From NCBI GenBank assembly GCA_016125425.1, contig WGLT01000007.1, positions 32,204 through 96,203 of the forward strand: a stretch of DNA of 64,000 bases, read 5' to 3'. Shown piece after piece: positions 7,701 through 16,943 of this stretch; within the stretch, counting starts at the first letter, position 1; the number at the start of each line of letters is the position of its first letter. A program made the position numbers and the translations under genes. This stretch comes from Alphaproteobacteria bacterium. Its GTDB lineage: Bacteria; Pseudomonadota; Alphaproteobacteria; Caulobacterales; Parvularculaceae. A model generated the notes under the pieces. The model was not told where the DNA came from, did not search any database, and saw nothing but the letters and a program-made list of their open reading frames with translations.

Positions 7701-8886
7701 ATCCCGGCTCCCTCATGTTTTGATCTCGCCGCATGGCGAAGCGAGCGCCGTAGCGCGCCGAAATGCGCGTCATCCACTGCGGCCTGTCCTCCAGATACGC
7801 CGCGATTTCAGGCTCGGCAAACAGAACGAAGCTTGCTGATGGTCGTGCGCGCAAGCGCGCTTCCAACGCCCGCACGGCCGCCTTGGCGCGCCAATCCAGG
7901 GTCAAACGACGTCCGGGCCGGACCCAGCGGGCGCCGGCCGACTCGGTCGAATGTTCGAGGAGCGACAGGCGCTCACGCGGCGCAGTCAGATCGAACAGGC
8001 CGTCAGCGGCGAGCTTGCCGAAACGGCAGTCGAATACGTCTTTGCGGGCTTGGTCGAGCGCTTGGAGCAGACGCCGCCGCGCTCCCGCATTTGATGGCGG
8101 CAGAAAGTCGACGATGACCCTCCCGCCGATGGCGCGCCGGGACAGCTCCTTGAAAAGCCGCGCGGCGGCGGCGGCGTTCGTTTGGTCGTTGAGTCCTTCT
8201 CGTCCTCCTCCCGCCGCCGCGCCGGAATCGACATCGACGACGGTCGCCCCTTCCGCCTCATCGAAGAGGAGCCTTCCGCCGCCCGGCAAGGGCGCCGCCC
8301 GGTCGAGCGCGGCTTCCAACGCTTCATCCGCCCCAAATTTCTCGAACGGCGCATCCTCAAATGTGATGACCGCGCCGGCGCCGCCGAACAGACCGGCCGC
8401 GTCGCGTGCGTCGACCACGATTTCGATATCGCTCGAAGTCCTCGAACTCGCGCAGCCGAAAGCCTGGAGGGCGGGATCCATGGCGGGGCCGAGCCTTCCC
8501 GGATCGTCCTTGCGCGCCGCTTCGGCTTCTAGCGCCCGCCCGATCTCAGGAGCCAATCTTTGTTTCCAATTGCGCGAAAGAACCGCGCCCTTGGATCCCA
8601 AGGCCGGGCGCCGGACGAGAAAGATCGCCTTTTCTCCCTCAACGGCCTTCCCGCCCCGTAACGGAAGAAACGCCTCGCGGACATCGCCAATATCGACAAA
8701 CGCGCCGTCGAGAGGCTTCGCTACCGTCCGTACCCGCCCGACGACAATTTCCCCGGCGGCGACCTGGCGATGGAGAGTTTCATCCCCGCGCGCGGGAAGG
8801 AACCAAAATCGAGTGACGTCTTCGCCGACGATGAGCGCCGCCCGGGTTTCGGCCGAGCCGCATTCGATGAGCAGCCGCCGAGTCAC
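7645..8886 (-). CDS. rng: ribonuclease E/G family protein, short form lacking the zinc link
   Basis: Endoribonuclease related to RNase G, acting on 5'-monophosphorylated RNA. An S1-like segment lies near 45-76 ([15 protein letters not shown]). The catalytic domain has VVDVDSG (D218, D220) and the second acidic site IVDF (D260), with the [11 protein letters not shown] block between. At 413 residues it is shorter than typical RNase G (about 490). The cysteine pair of the zinc link (C-P-x-C), expected after the [10 protein letters not shown] segment, is absent. It starts with a GTG that shares a GTGA overlap with the maf stop, so translation is coupled. Alphaproteobacteria also encode a separate long RNase E, so this one is likely accessory. 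Confidence 0.88.
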   Translation of the reverse strand: MTRRLLIECGSAETRAALIVGEDVTRFWFLPARGDETLHRQVAAGEIVVGRVRTVAKPLDGAFVDIGDVREAFLPLRGGKAVEGEKAIFLVRRPALGSKGAVLSRNWKQRLAPEIGRALEAEAARKDDPGRLGPAMDPALQAFGCASSRTSSDIEIVVDARDAAGLFGGAGAVITFEDAPFEKFGADEALEAALDRAAPLPGGGRLLFDEAEGATVVDVDSGAAAGGGREGLNDQTNAAAAARLFKELSRRAIGGRVIVDFLPPSNAGARRRLLQALDQARKDVFDCRFGKLAADGLFDLTAPRERLSLLEHSTESAGARWVRPGRRLTLDWRAKAAVRALEARLRARPSASFVLFAEPEIAAYLEDRPQWMTRISARYGARFAMRRDQNMREPGFDVAEQNERTARDLPDLS

Positions 8887-9461
8887 GGCGCGCGCCAGCC
8901 TGCGCCGCTGAGCAGCGCGTGCGTTTCAAACAACGGCAGGCCGACAACGTTCGAATAGGAGCCTATGATCGAAACCACATACGCGCCGAACCGACCCTGG
9001 ATCGCATATCCGCCGGCCTTTCCGCGCCACTCGCCGCTCCCGACATAGCCGTCGATCTCAGCGCCGGAAAGACGCTTCACTCTCACCCGGGTCTCAACGA
9101 GCCGCGCCCGAAGGTCGTCTCCAGGTCCGGCGAGCGCGACGCCCGTATAAACGCGATGCGCGCGTCCGGACAGCAGCTCAAGACAGCCCCGCGCCGTCGC
9201 CTCATCTTCCGCTTTCGGAAGAATGCGCCGCCCGCAACAGACAACGGTGTCGGCCGCCAGAACGAATGCGCCCGGACGGAGGCGGGCGATCGGGACCGCC
9301 TTGGCGCGCGCCAGCCGCGCAGCGTGCGCGCGCGGCGCCTCGCCGGGCTCCGGCGTCTCATCGATCTCTGCTGCGACAATTTCGTCCGGCGTTACGCCGA
9401 TCTGCGCGAGGAGATCTCTGCGCCGCGGGCTCGCGCTTGCGAGAATCAAGGGCGCGCGCAA
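8883..9461 (-). CDS. maf: Maf-family nucleoside-triphosphate pyrophosphatase
   Basis: Maf/HAM1-like pyrophosphatase that hydrolyses non-canonical or methylated nucleoside triphosphates; 192 residues. The N-terminal [12 protein letters not shown] (7-18) is the Maf signature, and VLAADTVV supplies the metal-binding aspartate; ILPKAEDEA and the [10 protein letters not shown] stretch also match. The start is a TTG at 9461, supported by GAGGG nine bases upstream that overlaps the infA stop region; infA ends only 10 bp before. Overlaps with rng downstream show operon membership. Confidence 0.92.
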   Translation of the reverse strand: MRAPLILASASPRRRDLLAQIGVTPDEIVAAEIDETPEPGEAPRAHAARLARAKAVPIARLRPGAFVLAADTVVCCGRRILPKAEDEATARGCLELLSGRAHRVYTGVALAGPGDDLRARLVETRVRVKRLSGAEIDGYVGSGEWRGKAGGYAIQGRFGAYVVSIIGSYSNVVGLPLFETHALLSGAGWRAP

Positions 9462-9471
9462 CGCCCGCCCT

Positions 9472-9690
9472 CTATCGGAAACGGTAGGTGACGCGCCCTT
9501 TCGTCAGATCGTAGGGCGACATTTCCACGAGCACCTTATCGCCGGCGAGCACGCGGATGCGGTTCTTGCGCATCTTGCCGGCGGTATGAGCGACGATCTG
9601 ATGTCCGTTTTCGAGTTTCACGCGAAACGTCGCGTTCGGCAGCAATTCCTCCACCGTGCCTTCAAACTCGAGCAGTTCTTCTTTCGCCAT
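9472..9690 (-). CDS. infA: translation initiation factor IF-1
   Basis: A 72-residue single S1/OB-fold protein that binds the ribosomal A site during initiation. The start [11 protein letters not shown], the central [20 protein letters not shown] and the C-terminal VTYRFR are near-universal IF-1 sequence. It lies 72 bp after the LMW phosphatase gene on the minus strand and leads the tight infA-maf-rng-yacG group. There is nothing unusual in length or composition. Confidence 0.98.
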   Translation of the reverse strand: MAKEELLEFEGTVEELLPNATFRVKLENGHQIVAHTAGKMRKNRIRVLAGDKVLVEMSPYDLTKGRVTYRFR

Positions 9691-9762
9691 TCGCTCCTCA
9701 ACTCGCGTGATCCCCAGGACGGCGGACCGGACGCCGGAAAATGGTCGCGCTGCGGCCTAAAA

Positions 9763-10185
9763 TCAAGGCTTTTCATAGAGATCGGGGAATCGCTGGGCGA
9801 GCTTTCGACGCAGGTCGTCGCGCACCCGGCGGTAGGCCGCCAGGATTTCGTCACGCCCGCCATAGGAATCGGTCGGATTCTCCGTCGGCCAGTATTCGAC
9901 GCGCTCTCGGGCCATAAGGCGGCGAGCCTCCTCGGCCGCCTCCGGGGTCAAGGCCACCGCAAGGTCGAATTTGGCCAGGTCCAGCGCGCGCATCGGCTTA
10001 GGCTCATGCTCGTCGAGCGGCACGTTGATTTCTCCGAGGACGACCGCGACGAAGGGATCAAGCGCCCCCTCATAAACGCCGGCCGAATCCACGTTCACGC
10101 GGCCCCGCGCCTGCGCCCGAAGAAGCGCCGCCGCCATCGGCGAGCGCACCGAATTCATATTGCAGGCGAAGAGAACCGATTTCAT
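9763..10185 (-). CDS. low-molecular-weight phosphatase family protein
   Basis: A 140-residue protein of the LMW protein-tyrosine-phosphatase/arsenate-reductase fold. The P-loop C8-x5-R14-S is intact near the N-terminus. The general-acid loop, usually a D-P motif, reads WPTENPTD near residue 110, so the proton donor is uncertain. It lies 12 bp from UPF0262 and upstream of infA, a linkage kept in many Rhizobiales. The substrate is unknown; no arsenic-resistance genes are near. Confidence 0.85.
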   Translation of the reverse strand: MKSVLFACNMNSVRSPMAAALLRAQARGRVNVDSAGVYEGALDPFVAVVLGEINVPLDEHEPKPMRALDLAKFDLAVALTPEAAEEARRLMARERVEYWPTENPTDSYGGRDEILAAYRRVRDDLRRKLAQRFPDLYEKP

Positions 10186-10197
10186 CCTTGGGCCCGC

Positions 10198-10686
10198 CTA
10201 TCGCATATGAAAGCTGCATAGCAGCGTGAAGAGCCGGCGCGCCGTGTTCCGATCGAGCTTGATTTTGTCCTTGAGGCGCTCGCACAAAATCTCAGACCCT
10301 TCGTTGTGCATCGCGCGCCGGGCCATATCGACTGTCTCGATCTGCGCCGGCGCCGCATTGCGGATGGCGTCGTAATAGCTCTCACAGAGCATAAAATAGT
10401 CCTTGATGATCTTTCTGAACGGCGTGAGCGACAAGTGAACCTGCCCGATCTTCTCTCCGCCCTGACGACGCACGTCGAAAACGAGACGCCGTTCGACAAT
10501 CGACAAATATAATTCGAACGGGCCAGCGCCGCCGCCTTCGGGCTCGAAATAGTTCTCCTCCAGCAAGTCGTAAACGGCGACCTTTCGCTCATGCTCGATA
10601 TCCGCGGTCGCGCGGGCGAGCGATCGCTCGTCAAGCTCGATCTTGACGATTCTGGAATTCGGATCGTGGTCGCCGGCGTCCGTCAT
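10198..10686 (-). CDS. UPF0262 family protein
   Basis: A 162-residue conserved alphaproteobacterial protein of unknown function. Recognisable UPF0262 segments are the N-terminal IVKIELDERSLARA, the middle YDLLEENYF and the C-terminal ARRLFTLLCSFHMR. It has no signal peptide or membrane helix, and is rich in charged residues. ATG 10686 is preferred to a TTG three codons upstream; a GAGG sits just ahead. Its position beside the LMW phosphatase and infA matches the usual neighbourhood. A function cannot be inferred. Confidence 0.88.
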   Translation of the reverse strand: MTDAGDHDPNSRIVKIELDERSLARATADIEHERKVAVYDLLEENYFEPEGGGAGPFELYLSIVERRLVFDVRRQGGEKIGQVHLSLTPFRKIIKDYFMLCESYYDAIRNAAPAQIETVDMARRAMHNEGSEILCERLKDKIKLDRNTARRLFTLLCSFHMR

Positions 10687-10812
10687 AAGCCTCAAGCGGT
10701 CGTGTCGTTCGTTCTAGCCTCCGCCGGGCGAACCGTCACCGGATAGCTGCAGGGCTTGGGCCTTCGAGAGAAATGACTTATCGCTAGGGACGTTCTCGGA
10801 TGGAGGCCCGTT

Positions 10813-11799
10813 TTGCTTCGAATTTGTTGTGTCGCGCTGCTTTGCTCCATTTACGCCGTTTCATCCTCAGCAGAAGAGCCCAGTCCGCCGACGATCCCCC
10901 CGGCCGCGCGCGCGATGCTTGACGCGGCCTTCCAGTCGCAGGACCTCGTACAGGTGTCGGCCGTCGCAAATGCGGCCACGATTGTCTACCCGGACGCCGC
11001 CGACGCGATATCGGCCTACGCCCAGTCTCTCGAGGACAAGCTTGCGCCGGTCGTCGTGGTCGGCGATCGCGATATGGCCGCCAAACCTGAGATTCCGCCC
11101 GTCAAGACGGCTGACCAGGAACTCGCCCCGGCGCCCCCTCCGAAATTCCTCAGTCTTGGCGACTGGACAGGAAAGGTGAGCGCTTCCGGCGTCGTCGCCT
11201 CGGGAAACTCACATAACTCGGCGGCGGGACTTGATATTGAGGCGAAAAGACCGGTCGGTTCGTACACCCATAATATCTCGGCCTATTTTGACTACGGCCG
11301 GTCTAACGGCGCAGAGACGCAGCAACGCTGGGGGGCAGCCTATAAACTGGATGTCGCATTTGACGAGCGCACTTTCGCCTATGGCCGCTTTTCCTATGAC
11401 GAAGACGCATTTTCCGGCTTCGACTATCGATTATTCGGCGGTCTTGGATTCGGGCACTGGTTCGCCAAGTCCAAGGAGATTGCGTTCAAACTGGAAGGCG
11501 GGCCGGGTTATCAGTACGCCCCCATCGACAATTCCCACGCCGTCGACAGCTACGCCGCCTTTTACGGAGCGACCGAATTTGACTGGCTCATCCGCGATGG
11601 AGTGAAGTTCGAACAAGACTTCAATGCAACCTGGACAACGCCGACAACGACGCTCGTTTCAAAAACGACGCTGTCGACGGCGTTCACGGATACGCTGTCG
11701 ACAGGCATTTCATTTCTATATCACTACGAAACGAACCCGCCAGACGCGCGCAAAAACGCGGACACGCTGCTGCGGCTCAACCTGACTTACGGATTCTAG
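10813..11799 (+). CDS. DUF481 (YdiY-like) outer-membrane beta-barrel protein
   Basis: A 328-residue protein with a signal peptide (1-20), an Ala/Pro-rich N-terminal region (to about 115) and a C-terminal beta-barrel of alternating aromatic strands that ends in F, the outer-membrane sorting signal. The barrel segment beginning LGDWTGKVSASGVVASGNS is DUF481-like; such proteins are 'salt-induced' outer-membrane proteins of unknown transport role. The start is a TTG with GGAGG six bases upstream (10802-10806). It is on the plus strand inside an otherwise minus-strand housekeeping run, where relatives are expected to carry hisD, so it looks like a local replacement. Confidence 0.8.
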   Translation: MLRICCVALLCSIYAVSSSAEEPSPPTIPPAARAMLDAAFQSQDLVQVSAVANAATIVYPDAADAISAYAQSLEDKLAPVVVVGDRDMAAKPEIPPVKTADQELAPAPPPKFLSLGDWTGKVSASGVVASGNSHNSAAGLDIEAKRPVGSYTHNISAYFDYGRSNGAETQQRWGAAYKLDVAFDERTFAYGRFSYDEDAFSGFDYRLFGGLGFGHWFAKSKEIAFKLEGGPGYQYAPIDNSHAVDSYAAFYGATEFDWLIRDGVKFEQDFNATWTTPTTTLVSKTTLSTAFTDTLSTGISFLYHYETNPPDARKNADTLLRLNLTYGF

Positions 11800-11804
11800 C
11801 GTGC

Positions 11805-12104
11805 TCACCCGCCATTGGGCGCTGAATCCGTGGGCATTGAAACATCGGGCTTGGCGCTCAAACCCGGCGACGAGTCGTGATAATCGAGTTTCTTGCCATT
11901 GAACGCGATTGAAATATCCGGCGGTTTCGCGTTCGGGTCGGATGGCATAAGGATAGAGACGCCCGAGAGCTTCTCAGGCTCTTCCACCGCCATATGCGTG
12001 TCCGCCCGCGCCGATTTGCTGGCCTCTTGCGGGCTCGCTTGCCTCGCGGACGCCACGCTCGCCGAACACAGAAGGAGAGCGGCCGAAAGCGGGATGATCT
12101 TCAT
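11805..12104 (-). CDS. small secreted protein, unknown
   Basis: A 99-residue protein that starts with a clear signal peptide (hydrophobic core about 6-18, cleavage near ASA-RQ). The mature part is hydrophilic and Ser/Pro/Lys-rich, with no cysteines and no recognised domain. ATG 12104 is chosen because TGAGG lies six bases upstream and the signal peptide begins there; an ATG four codons earlier is less well placed. It converges with the DUF481 gene five bases away. The pair may be a unit inserted into the murA-infA region. I do not recognise a family. Confidence 0.6.
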   Translation of the reverse strand: MKIIPLSAALLLCSASVASARQASPQEASKSARADTHMAVEEPEKLSGVSILMPSDPNAKPPDISIAFNGKKLDYHDSSPGLSAKPDVSMPTDSAPNGG

Positions 12105-12208
12105 AGCGTGCCTCATCGATTGCGCGCATCGTGCGCCTCGCCCCGCAAACGCAAAGATAGGAACTGATCCGGCCGATTGCACGGGCTCGAGGCCGCGACA
12201 ATCTGCTG

Positions 12209-12661
12209 CTAACCCTTGTGTTCCGGTTTCGAGGGCGTTCGCCAGGGATCTGTAAGATCGCGCATCTCGCAATTCACGGCGTCGACTTCAAGGCGTATTG
12301 CGCCGCCGCCCGCAAAATCGAGAATTATCGCGCCGGCGCCGTCATCTCCCGGCTCGACTCTCATCGCCAGCAGTTCGACAACCGCGTCCTTCACATCGGT
12401 CTTCATGTTGACGTGCTTGACGGACTTCACATCGTCGAAGTGCGTGCCGACCCGAACTCGCCAGAACGGGCCTGAATCGCGCTCACCGGCGATTTCCCAG
12501 AGAAATCGGTTCGCAACAAATGCGAAGCGCCGCTCGTTCGGCAGCCAGGCGAAATCTCCGATCTTTGCAACGGCGTCCTGCAGGCAAGCAGACATCACCG
12601 CAAGATCTTCTTCGTCGGCCGCCATCAGGCGGAGCGGCTTGTAATCCTTCGGCCCCGGCAC
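12209..12661 (-). CDS. DUF2948 family protein
   Basis: A 150-residue alphaproteobacterial protein of unknown function. The segment LMAADEEDLAVMSACLQDAV and the FAWLPNERRFAFVANRF block are typical of DUF2948. The start is a GTG at 12661, decided by GGGAGG seven bases upstream, within the 12-bp gap to murA. It has no signal peptide or membrane helix. It follows murA in the same direction, so it is part of that operon. Confidence 0.88.
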   Translation of the reverse strand: MPGPKDYKPLRLMAADEEDLAVMSACLQDAVAKIGDFAWLPNERRFAFVANRFLWEIAGERDSGPFWRVRVGTHFDDVKSVKHVNMKTDVKDAVVELLAMRVEPGDDGAGAIILDFAGGGAIRLEVDAVNCEMRDLTDPWRTPSKPEHKG

Positions 12662-12673
12662 GCCCAGCCTCCC

Positions 12674-13933
12674 CTATCCGCTGACGCGCTCGATCAGAGC
12701 GCCGCATGCTTGCAGTTTTTCTTCCAGGCGCTCGAAGCCGCGGTCAAGATGATAGACGCGGTTTATGATCGTCTGGCCCTCCGCGCCGAGGCCCGCGAGA
12801 ACGAGGCTCATCGACGCCCGCAGATCCGTCGCCATCACAGGCGCGCCTTTCAGACGTTTGACTCCCCTCACTGTCGCCGTCTGTCCGTCGACGGAAATGC
12901 TTGCGCCCATGCGGGCGAGTTCGGGCGCATGCATGAACCGGTTTTCGAAGATCGTCTCCTTGATCTGCGAGGCGCCCTCCGCTGTCGCCATCAGAGCCAT
13001 GAACTGCGCCTGAAGATCGGTCGGAAAGCCCGGAAAGGGCTGAGTCACGATGTTGACTGCGCGGCAGCGATCACAGGCGCGCTTGACCCGGATTCCGCCT
13101 TCGGCCTCCGCGATCGACAGGCCCGCTTCCTCCAGCGCGCCGACAGCCGCTCCCAGAAGATCGAGACGTCCGTTTCTCAACAGGAGTTCGCCGCCGGCGA
13201 CGCCCGCCGCCATCGCATAGGCGCCGGTTTCGATGCGATCCGGCAGCACTTCATGATGCGCGCCCCGCAGACGGTCGACGCCCTCGATTTCAATCGTCGA
13301 GGATCCCGCGCCCTCGATTCGCGCGCCCATGGCGACGAGACAGTCGGCGAGGTCGCCGATCTCCGGCTCGCAGGCCGCATTCGCGAGCACCGTGCGGCCG
13401 CGCGCGAGCGTCGCAGCTAGCATGGCGTGTTCCGTCGCGCCCACGGACACGAAGGGAAAATCGATCTTCGCGCCGTGAAGTCCGTTCTTCGCCTCGGCGA
13501 CGACATAGCCTTCGTCAAGGTCGATCGAGGCGCCCATCGCTGACAGCGCTTTGAGATGCAGGTCGACAGGCCGGGCCCCGATGGCGCAGCCGCCCGGCAG
13601 GGAGACCCGCGCCTTGCCCTCGCGCGCGACCAGCGGTCCGAGCACATTGAACGAGGCGCGCATCTTGCGCACGAGATCATACGGCGCTTCCGTCGACGTA
13701 ATCGCCGCCGCCGTCAGTTCAAGCCGCGATCCCTCGAACGCCGCTTCGACGCCATGCCGCTCGAGAAGCTTCAGCAGCATGTCGACGTCGGCGAGACGCG
13801 GCACATTGGTGATGGTCAGCGTCTCGTCCGTAAGCAGGGACGCCGCCATGACTTTCAGCGCGGAGTTCTTCGCGCCGCTGATGGCGATCTCGCCGAAGAG
13901 CGGTCTGCCGCCGATAATCGCCAGCCTGTCCAT
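12674..13933 (-). CDS. murA: UDP-N-acetylglucosamine 1-carboxyvinyltransferase
   Basis: Transfers enolpyruvate from PEP to UDP-GlcNAc, the first committed step of peptidoglycan synthesis, in the cytosol. In 419 residues it has the N-terminal SGAKNSAL with K22 and N23, and the active-site loop [11 protein letters not shown] with C116, the residue alkylated by fosfomycin. The cysteine form implies ordinary fosfomycin sensitivity of the enzyme. The ATG directly abuts the TAG of the 60-residue gene upstream, so the two are translationally coupled. DUF2948 follows after 12 bp. Confidence 0.97.
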   Translation of the reverse strand: MDRLAIIGGRPLFGEIAISGAKNSALKVMAASLLTDETLTITNVPRLADVDMLLKLLERHGVEAAFEGSRLELTAAAITSTEAPYDLVRKMRASFNVLGPLVAREGKARVSLPGGCAIGARPVDLHLKALSAMGASIDLDEGYVVAEAKNGLHGAKIDFPFVSVGATEHAMLAATLARGRTVLANAACEPEIGDLADCLVAMGARIEGAGSSTIEIEGVDRLRGAHHEVLPDRIETGAYAMAAGVAGGELLLRNGRLDLLGAAVGALEEAGLSIAEAEGGIRVKRACDRCRAVNIVTQPFPGFPTDLQAQFMALMATAEGASQIKETIFENRFMHAPELARMGASISVDGQTATVRGVKRLKGAPVMATDLRASMSLVLAGLGAEGQTIINRVYHLDRGFERLEEKLQACGALIERVSG

Positions 13934-14116
13934 CTAATCCTGTTCTTTCCTCTGCGCCGCCTTGCGCCGACGAAGATTTTCGCGCAGCGCGGCGGCCAGT
14001 CGCGCCTCTTTATCCTGCTTGCGGGCGTTTTTGGGCGTCGCTTCCGGCCCCATTGCGGCGCTTTCGGGGCCATCGCCGGGCGCGGCGCCGCCGCGCCTGT
14101 TGTCCTGTTCCGACAT
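13934..14116 (-). CDS. small charged protein upstream of murA
   Basis: A 60-residue, very hydrophilic protein. The N-terminal half is Gly/Pro/Asn-rich and disordered; the C-terminal half (31-60) is a predicted amphipathic helix rich in Lys, Arg and Ala (RLAALRENLRRRKAAQ-like). Its stop codon touches the murA start with no gap. Small basic proteins of this kind precede murA in other alphaproteobacteria, which supports it as real. No function is known. The ATG at 14116 is chosen from composition. Confidence 0.6.
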   Translation of the reverse strand: MSEQDNRRGGAAPGDGPESAAMGPEATPKNARKQDKEARLAAALRENLRRRKAAQRKEQD

Positions 14117-14167
14117 GGCGGCGGACCATAATCGCCGGTCCCGCCCGGTCAAGAAGGCTCTGGGAAA

Positions 14168-14242
<75 letters not shown>

Positions 14243-14363
14243 GCTGTCGCCCGATGGGGCGGGAGGCCGCCGTATAGCCCGCTCTTTCCGCGATGAAAAG
14301 CGCCGCCGGGCGCGTTGCGGGCGCGCGGCGGCCCGATTACGTTTTGCGCCGAGGGAGGGGCCG

Positions 14364-15542
14364 ATGTCCGATTCCATCAAGGGCCGATTTTGCGCGGGAC
14401 GCCGGTCGGTTCTCGCCGGGCTCGCGGGTGCAAGCGCGGCCGTGGCGCTGGGCGGGGGCCGCGCCGCGGCGAAGGCGAGGCCGTTCGCGGGGCTCATCAT
14501 CGACAATCTCGGCGGGATCGGCGATCCCAATCCGAAGAAGGACGCGCCGGAAACCCCCGACCCCTTCGCCGCCGACGACGCGCCCTTGAGCGAGCGCGGC
14601 CTGCGCGACGCCCTCGCCTCGGGTCTGACCGCTTTCAACCTGACGCTCGGCTACGTCGCCGGCGCGGCGGATCCTTTCGAGCGCTCGGTCGACGACATCG
14701 CGCATTGGGACGGGCTGATCCGCGCCAATTCGAAGAAGCTGCTCAAGGTCTTTACGGCGGACGACATTCTGGAGGCGCGGAAGTCGCATCGCATCGGCGT
14801 CATCTACGGCTTTCAGAACGCGCTGCAGCTCGGCGACGATCTTCGCCGCGTCGATGTCTTCGCCAATCTCGGCGTGAAGGTCATCCAGCTCACCTACAAC
14901 AATTGTTATCCGATCGGCTGCGGCGCGGCGATGGCGGCGCAGGACACAGGGCTCTCGCACTTCGGCCGCCAGACGATCGCGCGGCTCGAGGAAAAACGGG
15001 TGCTGGTCGATCTGAGCCATGGCGGCACGAAAACGATCGACGACGCGCTCGCCGCCGCGACGCGCCCGCTGGCGATCAGCCATACGGGCTGCCGCGCCCT
15101 CGCAGACCTGCCGCGCAACGTTTCCGACGAGGCGCTGCGCAGGCTTGCCGACAAGGGCGGCGTCGCGGGGATCTATTTCATGCCCTTTCTCAAAGTCGGC
15201 GCGCAGCCCATGGCCGAGGACGTGGTCCGCCATATCGAACACGCCGTAAACGTCGCCGGCGAAAACCATGTCGGCATCGGCTGCGACAATCCGGTGACGC
15301 AGATCGACGACATGCCGGCCTATTACGAGGCGACCCGCAAGGAAGTCGCCGAGCGCGCCAAACGCGGGGTCTCCGCGCCCGGAGAATCCGGCGACATCGT
15401 GCCCCTGATCCCCGACCTTCAGGGAACGGAGAAGTACAGGAAGCTCGCCGCCATGCTCGCCGCGCGCGGGCATTCAAACGCCCGCATTGAAAAGATCATG
15501 GGGCGAAACTGGCTTCGGCTGTTCGGCGAGGTTTGGGGCTGA
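14364..15542 (+). CDS. M19 membrane-dipeptidase homologue, Tat-type signal, metal ligands altered
   Basis: A 392-residue peptidase-M19 fold protein with a twin-arginine-like signal (GRRSVLAGLAG, 12-22), so probably exported. Conserved M19 elements are DLSH (H219), AISH (H240), PRNVSDE (R251) and GIGCDNP (D308). The first metal motif, normally H-x-D near the N-terminus, reads IIDNLGG at 45-51, and the Glu expected near 150 is replaced in YGFQNA. It may thus bind one metal or have lost peptidase activity. A GAGGGAGGGG site precedes the ATG. It converges with rimK with 4 bp between stop codons. Confidence 0.82.
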   Translation: MSDSIKGRFCAGRRSVLAGLAGASAAVALGGGRAAAKARPFAGLIIDNLGGIGDPNPKKDAPETPDPFAADDAPLSERGLRDALASGLTAFNLTLGYVAGAADPFERSVDDIAHWDGLIRANSKKLLKVFTADDILEARKSHRIGVIYGFQNALQLGDDLRRVDVFANLGVKVIQLTYNNCYPIGCGAAMAAQDTGLSHFGRQTIARLEEKRVLVDLSHGGTKTIDDALAAATRPLAISHTGCRALADLPRNVSDEALRRLADKGGVAGIYFMPFLKVGAQPMAEDVVRHIEHAVNVAGENHVGIGCDNPVTQIDDMPAYYEATRKEVAERAKRGVSAPGESGDIVPLIPDLQGTEKYRKLAAMLAARGHSNARIEKIMGRNWLRLFGEVWG

Positions 15543-15546
15543 GGCG

Positions 15547-16452
15547 TCAGCCTTTTCCCCTGGTCTTCGTCTTATCGGGCCTGGCGTTCTTTTCGATGAA
15601 TTCGATGATCTTGCCGGCGACGTCGACGCCGGTGGCCTTCTCGACGCCTTCAAGGCCGGGCGAAGAATTCACCTCCATGACGACGGGGCCGTGGTTTGAG
15701 CGCAGCATGTCGACGCCGCAGACATTGAGGCCCATGGCTTTCGCCGCCGAGAGCGCCGTCGACCGCTCCGCCGGCGTGATGGCGATCTTCTCGGCGACGC
15801 CGCCGCGATGCAGATTGGAGCGGAACTCGCCCTCCTTGCCTTTCCTGCGCATGGACGCGACGACTTTGCCGCCGACGACAAGGCAACGGATATCCTCCCC
15901 GCCAGCCTCCTTGATGAATTCCTGCACGAGGATGTTGGTGTTGACCCCGCCGAAGGCCTGAATGATCGACTCCGCCGATCGGGCCGTTTCGCCGAGCACG
16001 ACGCCGATGCCCTGCGTGCCCTCCAGCAGCTTGATCACGACCGGCGCGCCGCCGATCATCTCGAGAATCTCCGGCGCCTGGCTTGTCCGGTGCGCGAAAA
16101 CGGTGACCGGCAAGCCCACCCCCTTGCGCGCGAGCAATTGCAGGCTTCGCAATTTGTCGCGCGAGCGCGAAATGGCGACGGACTCATTCACCGGATAAAC
16201 GCCCATCATTTCGAACTGGCGCAGCACCGCGGTTCCGTAAAACGTCACCGACGCCCCGATACGCGGAATAACGGCGTCGTATTTCGGCAAATCGCGTCCC
16301 TGATAGCGCACAGAAGGACGGTGCGAGGTGATATTGATATAGCAGCGCAGGTGGTCGACCACCTCGATCTCATGCCCGCGCGCCTCAGCCGCCTCGACGA
16401 TCCGCTTGTGCGAATAAAGTTCGGCGTTTCGGCACATCAGCGCCAGTTTCAT
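15547..16452 (-). CDS. rimK: RimK-type ATP-grasp alpha-L-glutamate ligase
   Basis: ATP-grasp ligase of 301 residues. In E. coli RimK adds glutamates to the C-terminus of ribosomal protein S6 and can make polyglutamate. The preATP fold has [11 protein letters not shown] (63-73); the ATP-grasp core includes [14 protein letters not shown] and, near the C-terminus, [13 protein letters not shown] with the Mg ligands E and N. It follows the RimB-like protease gene by 20 bp on the same strand and closes the bkd operon. A Lys/Arg-rich tail (290-301) is present. Confidence 0.92.
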   Translation of the reverse strand: MKLALMCRNAELYSHKRIVEAAEARGHEIEVVDHLRCYINITSHRPSVRYQGRDLPKYDAVIPRIGASVTFYGTAVLRQFEMMGVYPVNESVAISRSRDKLRSLQLLARKGVGLPVTVFAHRTSQAPEILEMIGGAPVVIKLLEGTQGIGVVLGETARSAESIIQAFGGVNTNILVQEFIKEAGGEDIRCLVVGGKVVASMRRKGKEGEFRSNLHRGGVAEKIAITPAERSTALSAAKAMGLNVCGVDMLRSNHGPVVMEVNSSPGLEGVEKATGVDVAGKIIEFIEKNARPDKTKTRGKG

Positions 16453-16472
16453 GGAAGACCCCGAAAAATGTT

Positions 16473-16943
16473 CTACTTGCCGAGCAAAAACGACGCGCCC
16501 GGATCAATAACGAATCTCCTGCGAATGGCGCTTCGTCCGAGCAATAGCCGGAAACCCATTTCGTCGCGCTTGGCGAGCGACAGCTCGATCGGCCATTCGC
16601 GCGCGCCAAGGCGAAGCATCGTTCTGATGATGATACGCTCCTCGACAGCGCCGTTTGAACTCCGGATGCGGCGTCTGTCAACAATCGGCGCCGCGCATTT
16701 GATTTCGGGAGTCTTGCTTTTTTGCAGGGGATGAAGCCGGAACTCCGCCCATTCCCCGTCCGCGCGCCGGACCACCTTGACCTTGAAAGCGTGGATGGCC
16801 GACGTCTTTGCGCCGGAATCGATTTTCGCCTTGATGCGCTCGGCGCCGAGCGCCGGAAAAGCCGCCCACTCCCGCCAGCCGATGGTCGCCGGCGCGCGCT
16901 TCGTCTTCCTTGTCTTCTTGCCGCCCTCAGATGTGGAGGGCAT
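16473..16943 (-). CDS. RimB-like retropepsin-type protease (ATP-dependent zinc protease family)
   Basis: A 156-residue protein of the family annotated as 'ATP-dependent zinc protease' that accompanies rimK. The motif [13 protein letters not shown] (39-51) carries the D-S-G-A of retropepsin-like aspartic proteases, and RLLLGRSAI near residue 132 is the other conserved block. A basic N-terminus (9-18) precedes the domain. Its ATG lies 17 bases inside the end of lpd, so translation is coupled to the dehydrogenase operon. The likely role is to trim or regulate RimK products; that is inference from linkage. Confidence 0.82.
   Translation of the reverse strand: MPSTSEGGKKTRKTKRAPATIGWREWAAFPALGAERIKAKIDSGAKTSAIHAFKVKVVRRADGEWAEFRLHPLQKSKTPEIKCAAPIVDRRRIRSSNGAVEERIIIRTMLRLGAREWPIELSLAKRDEMGFRLLLGRSAIRRRFVIDPGASFLLGK

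Noticed and set aside
7332..8117. A 261-codon plus-strand frame starting in the A/T-rich spacer
   Set aside because: The first part is spacer and the rest is antisense to yacG and rng; there is no ribosome site or family match.
7763..8911. A 382-codon plus-strand frame opposite the RNase E/G gene
   Set aside because: It is Ser/Arg/Ala-rich with no homology pattern; the RNase motifs on the other strand are convincing.
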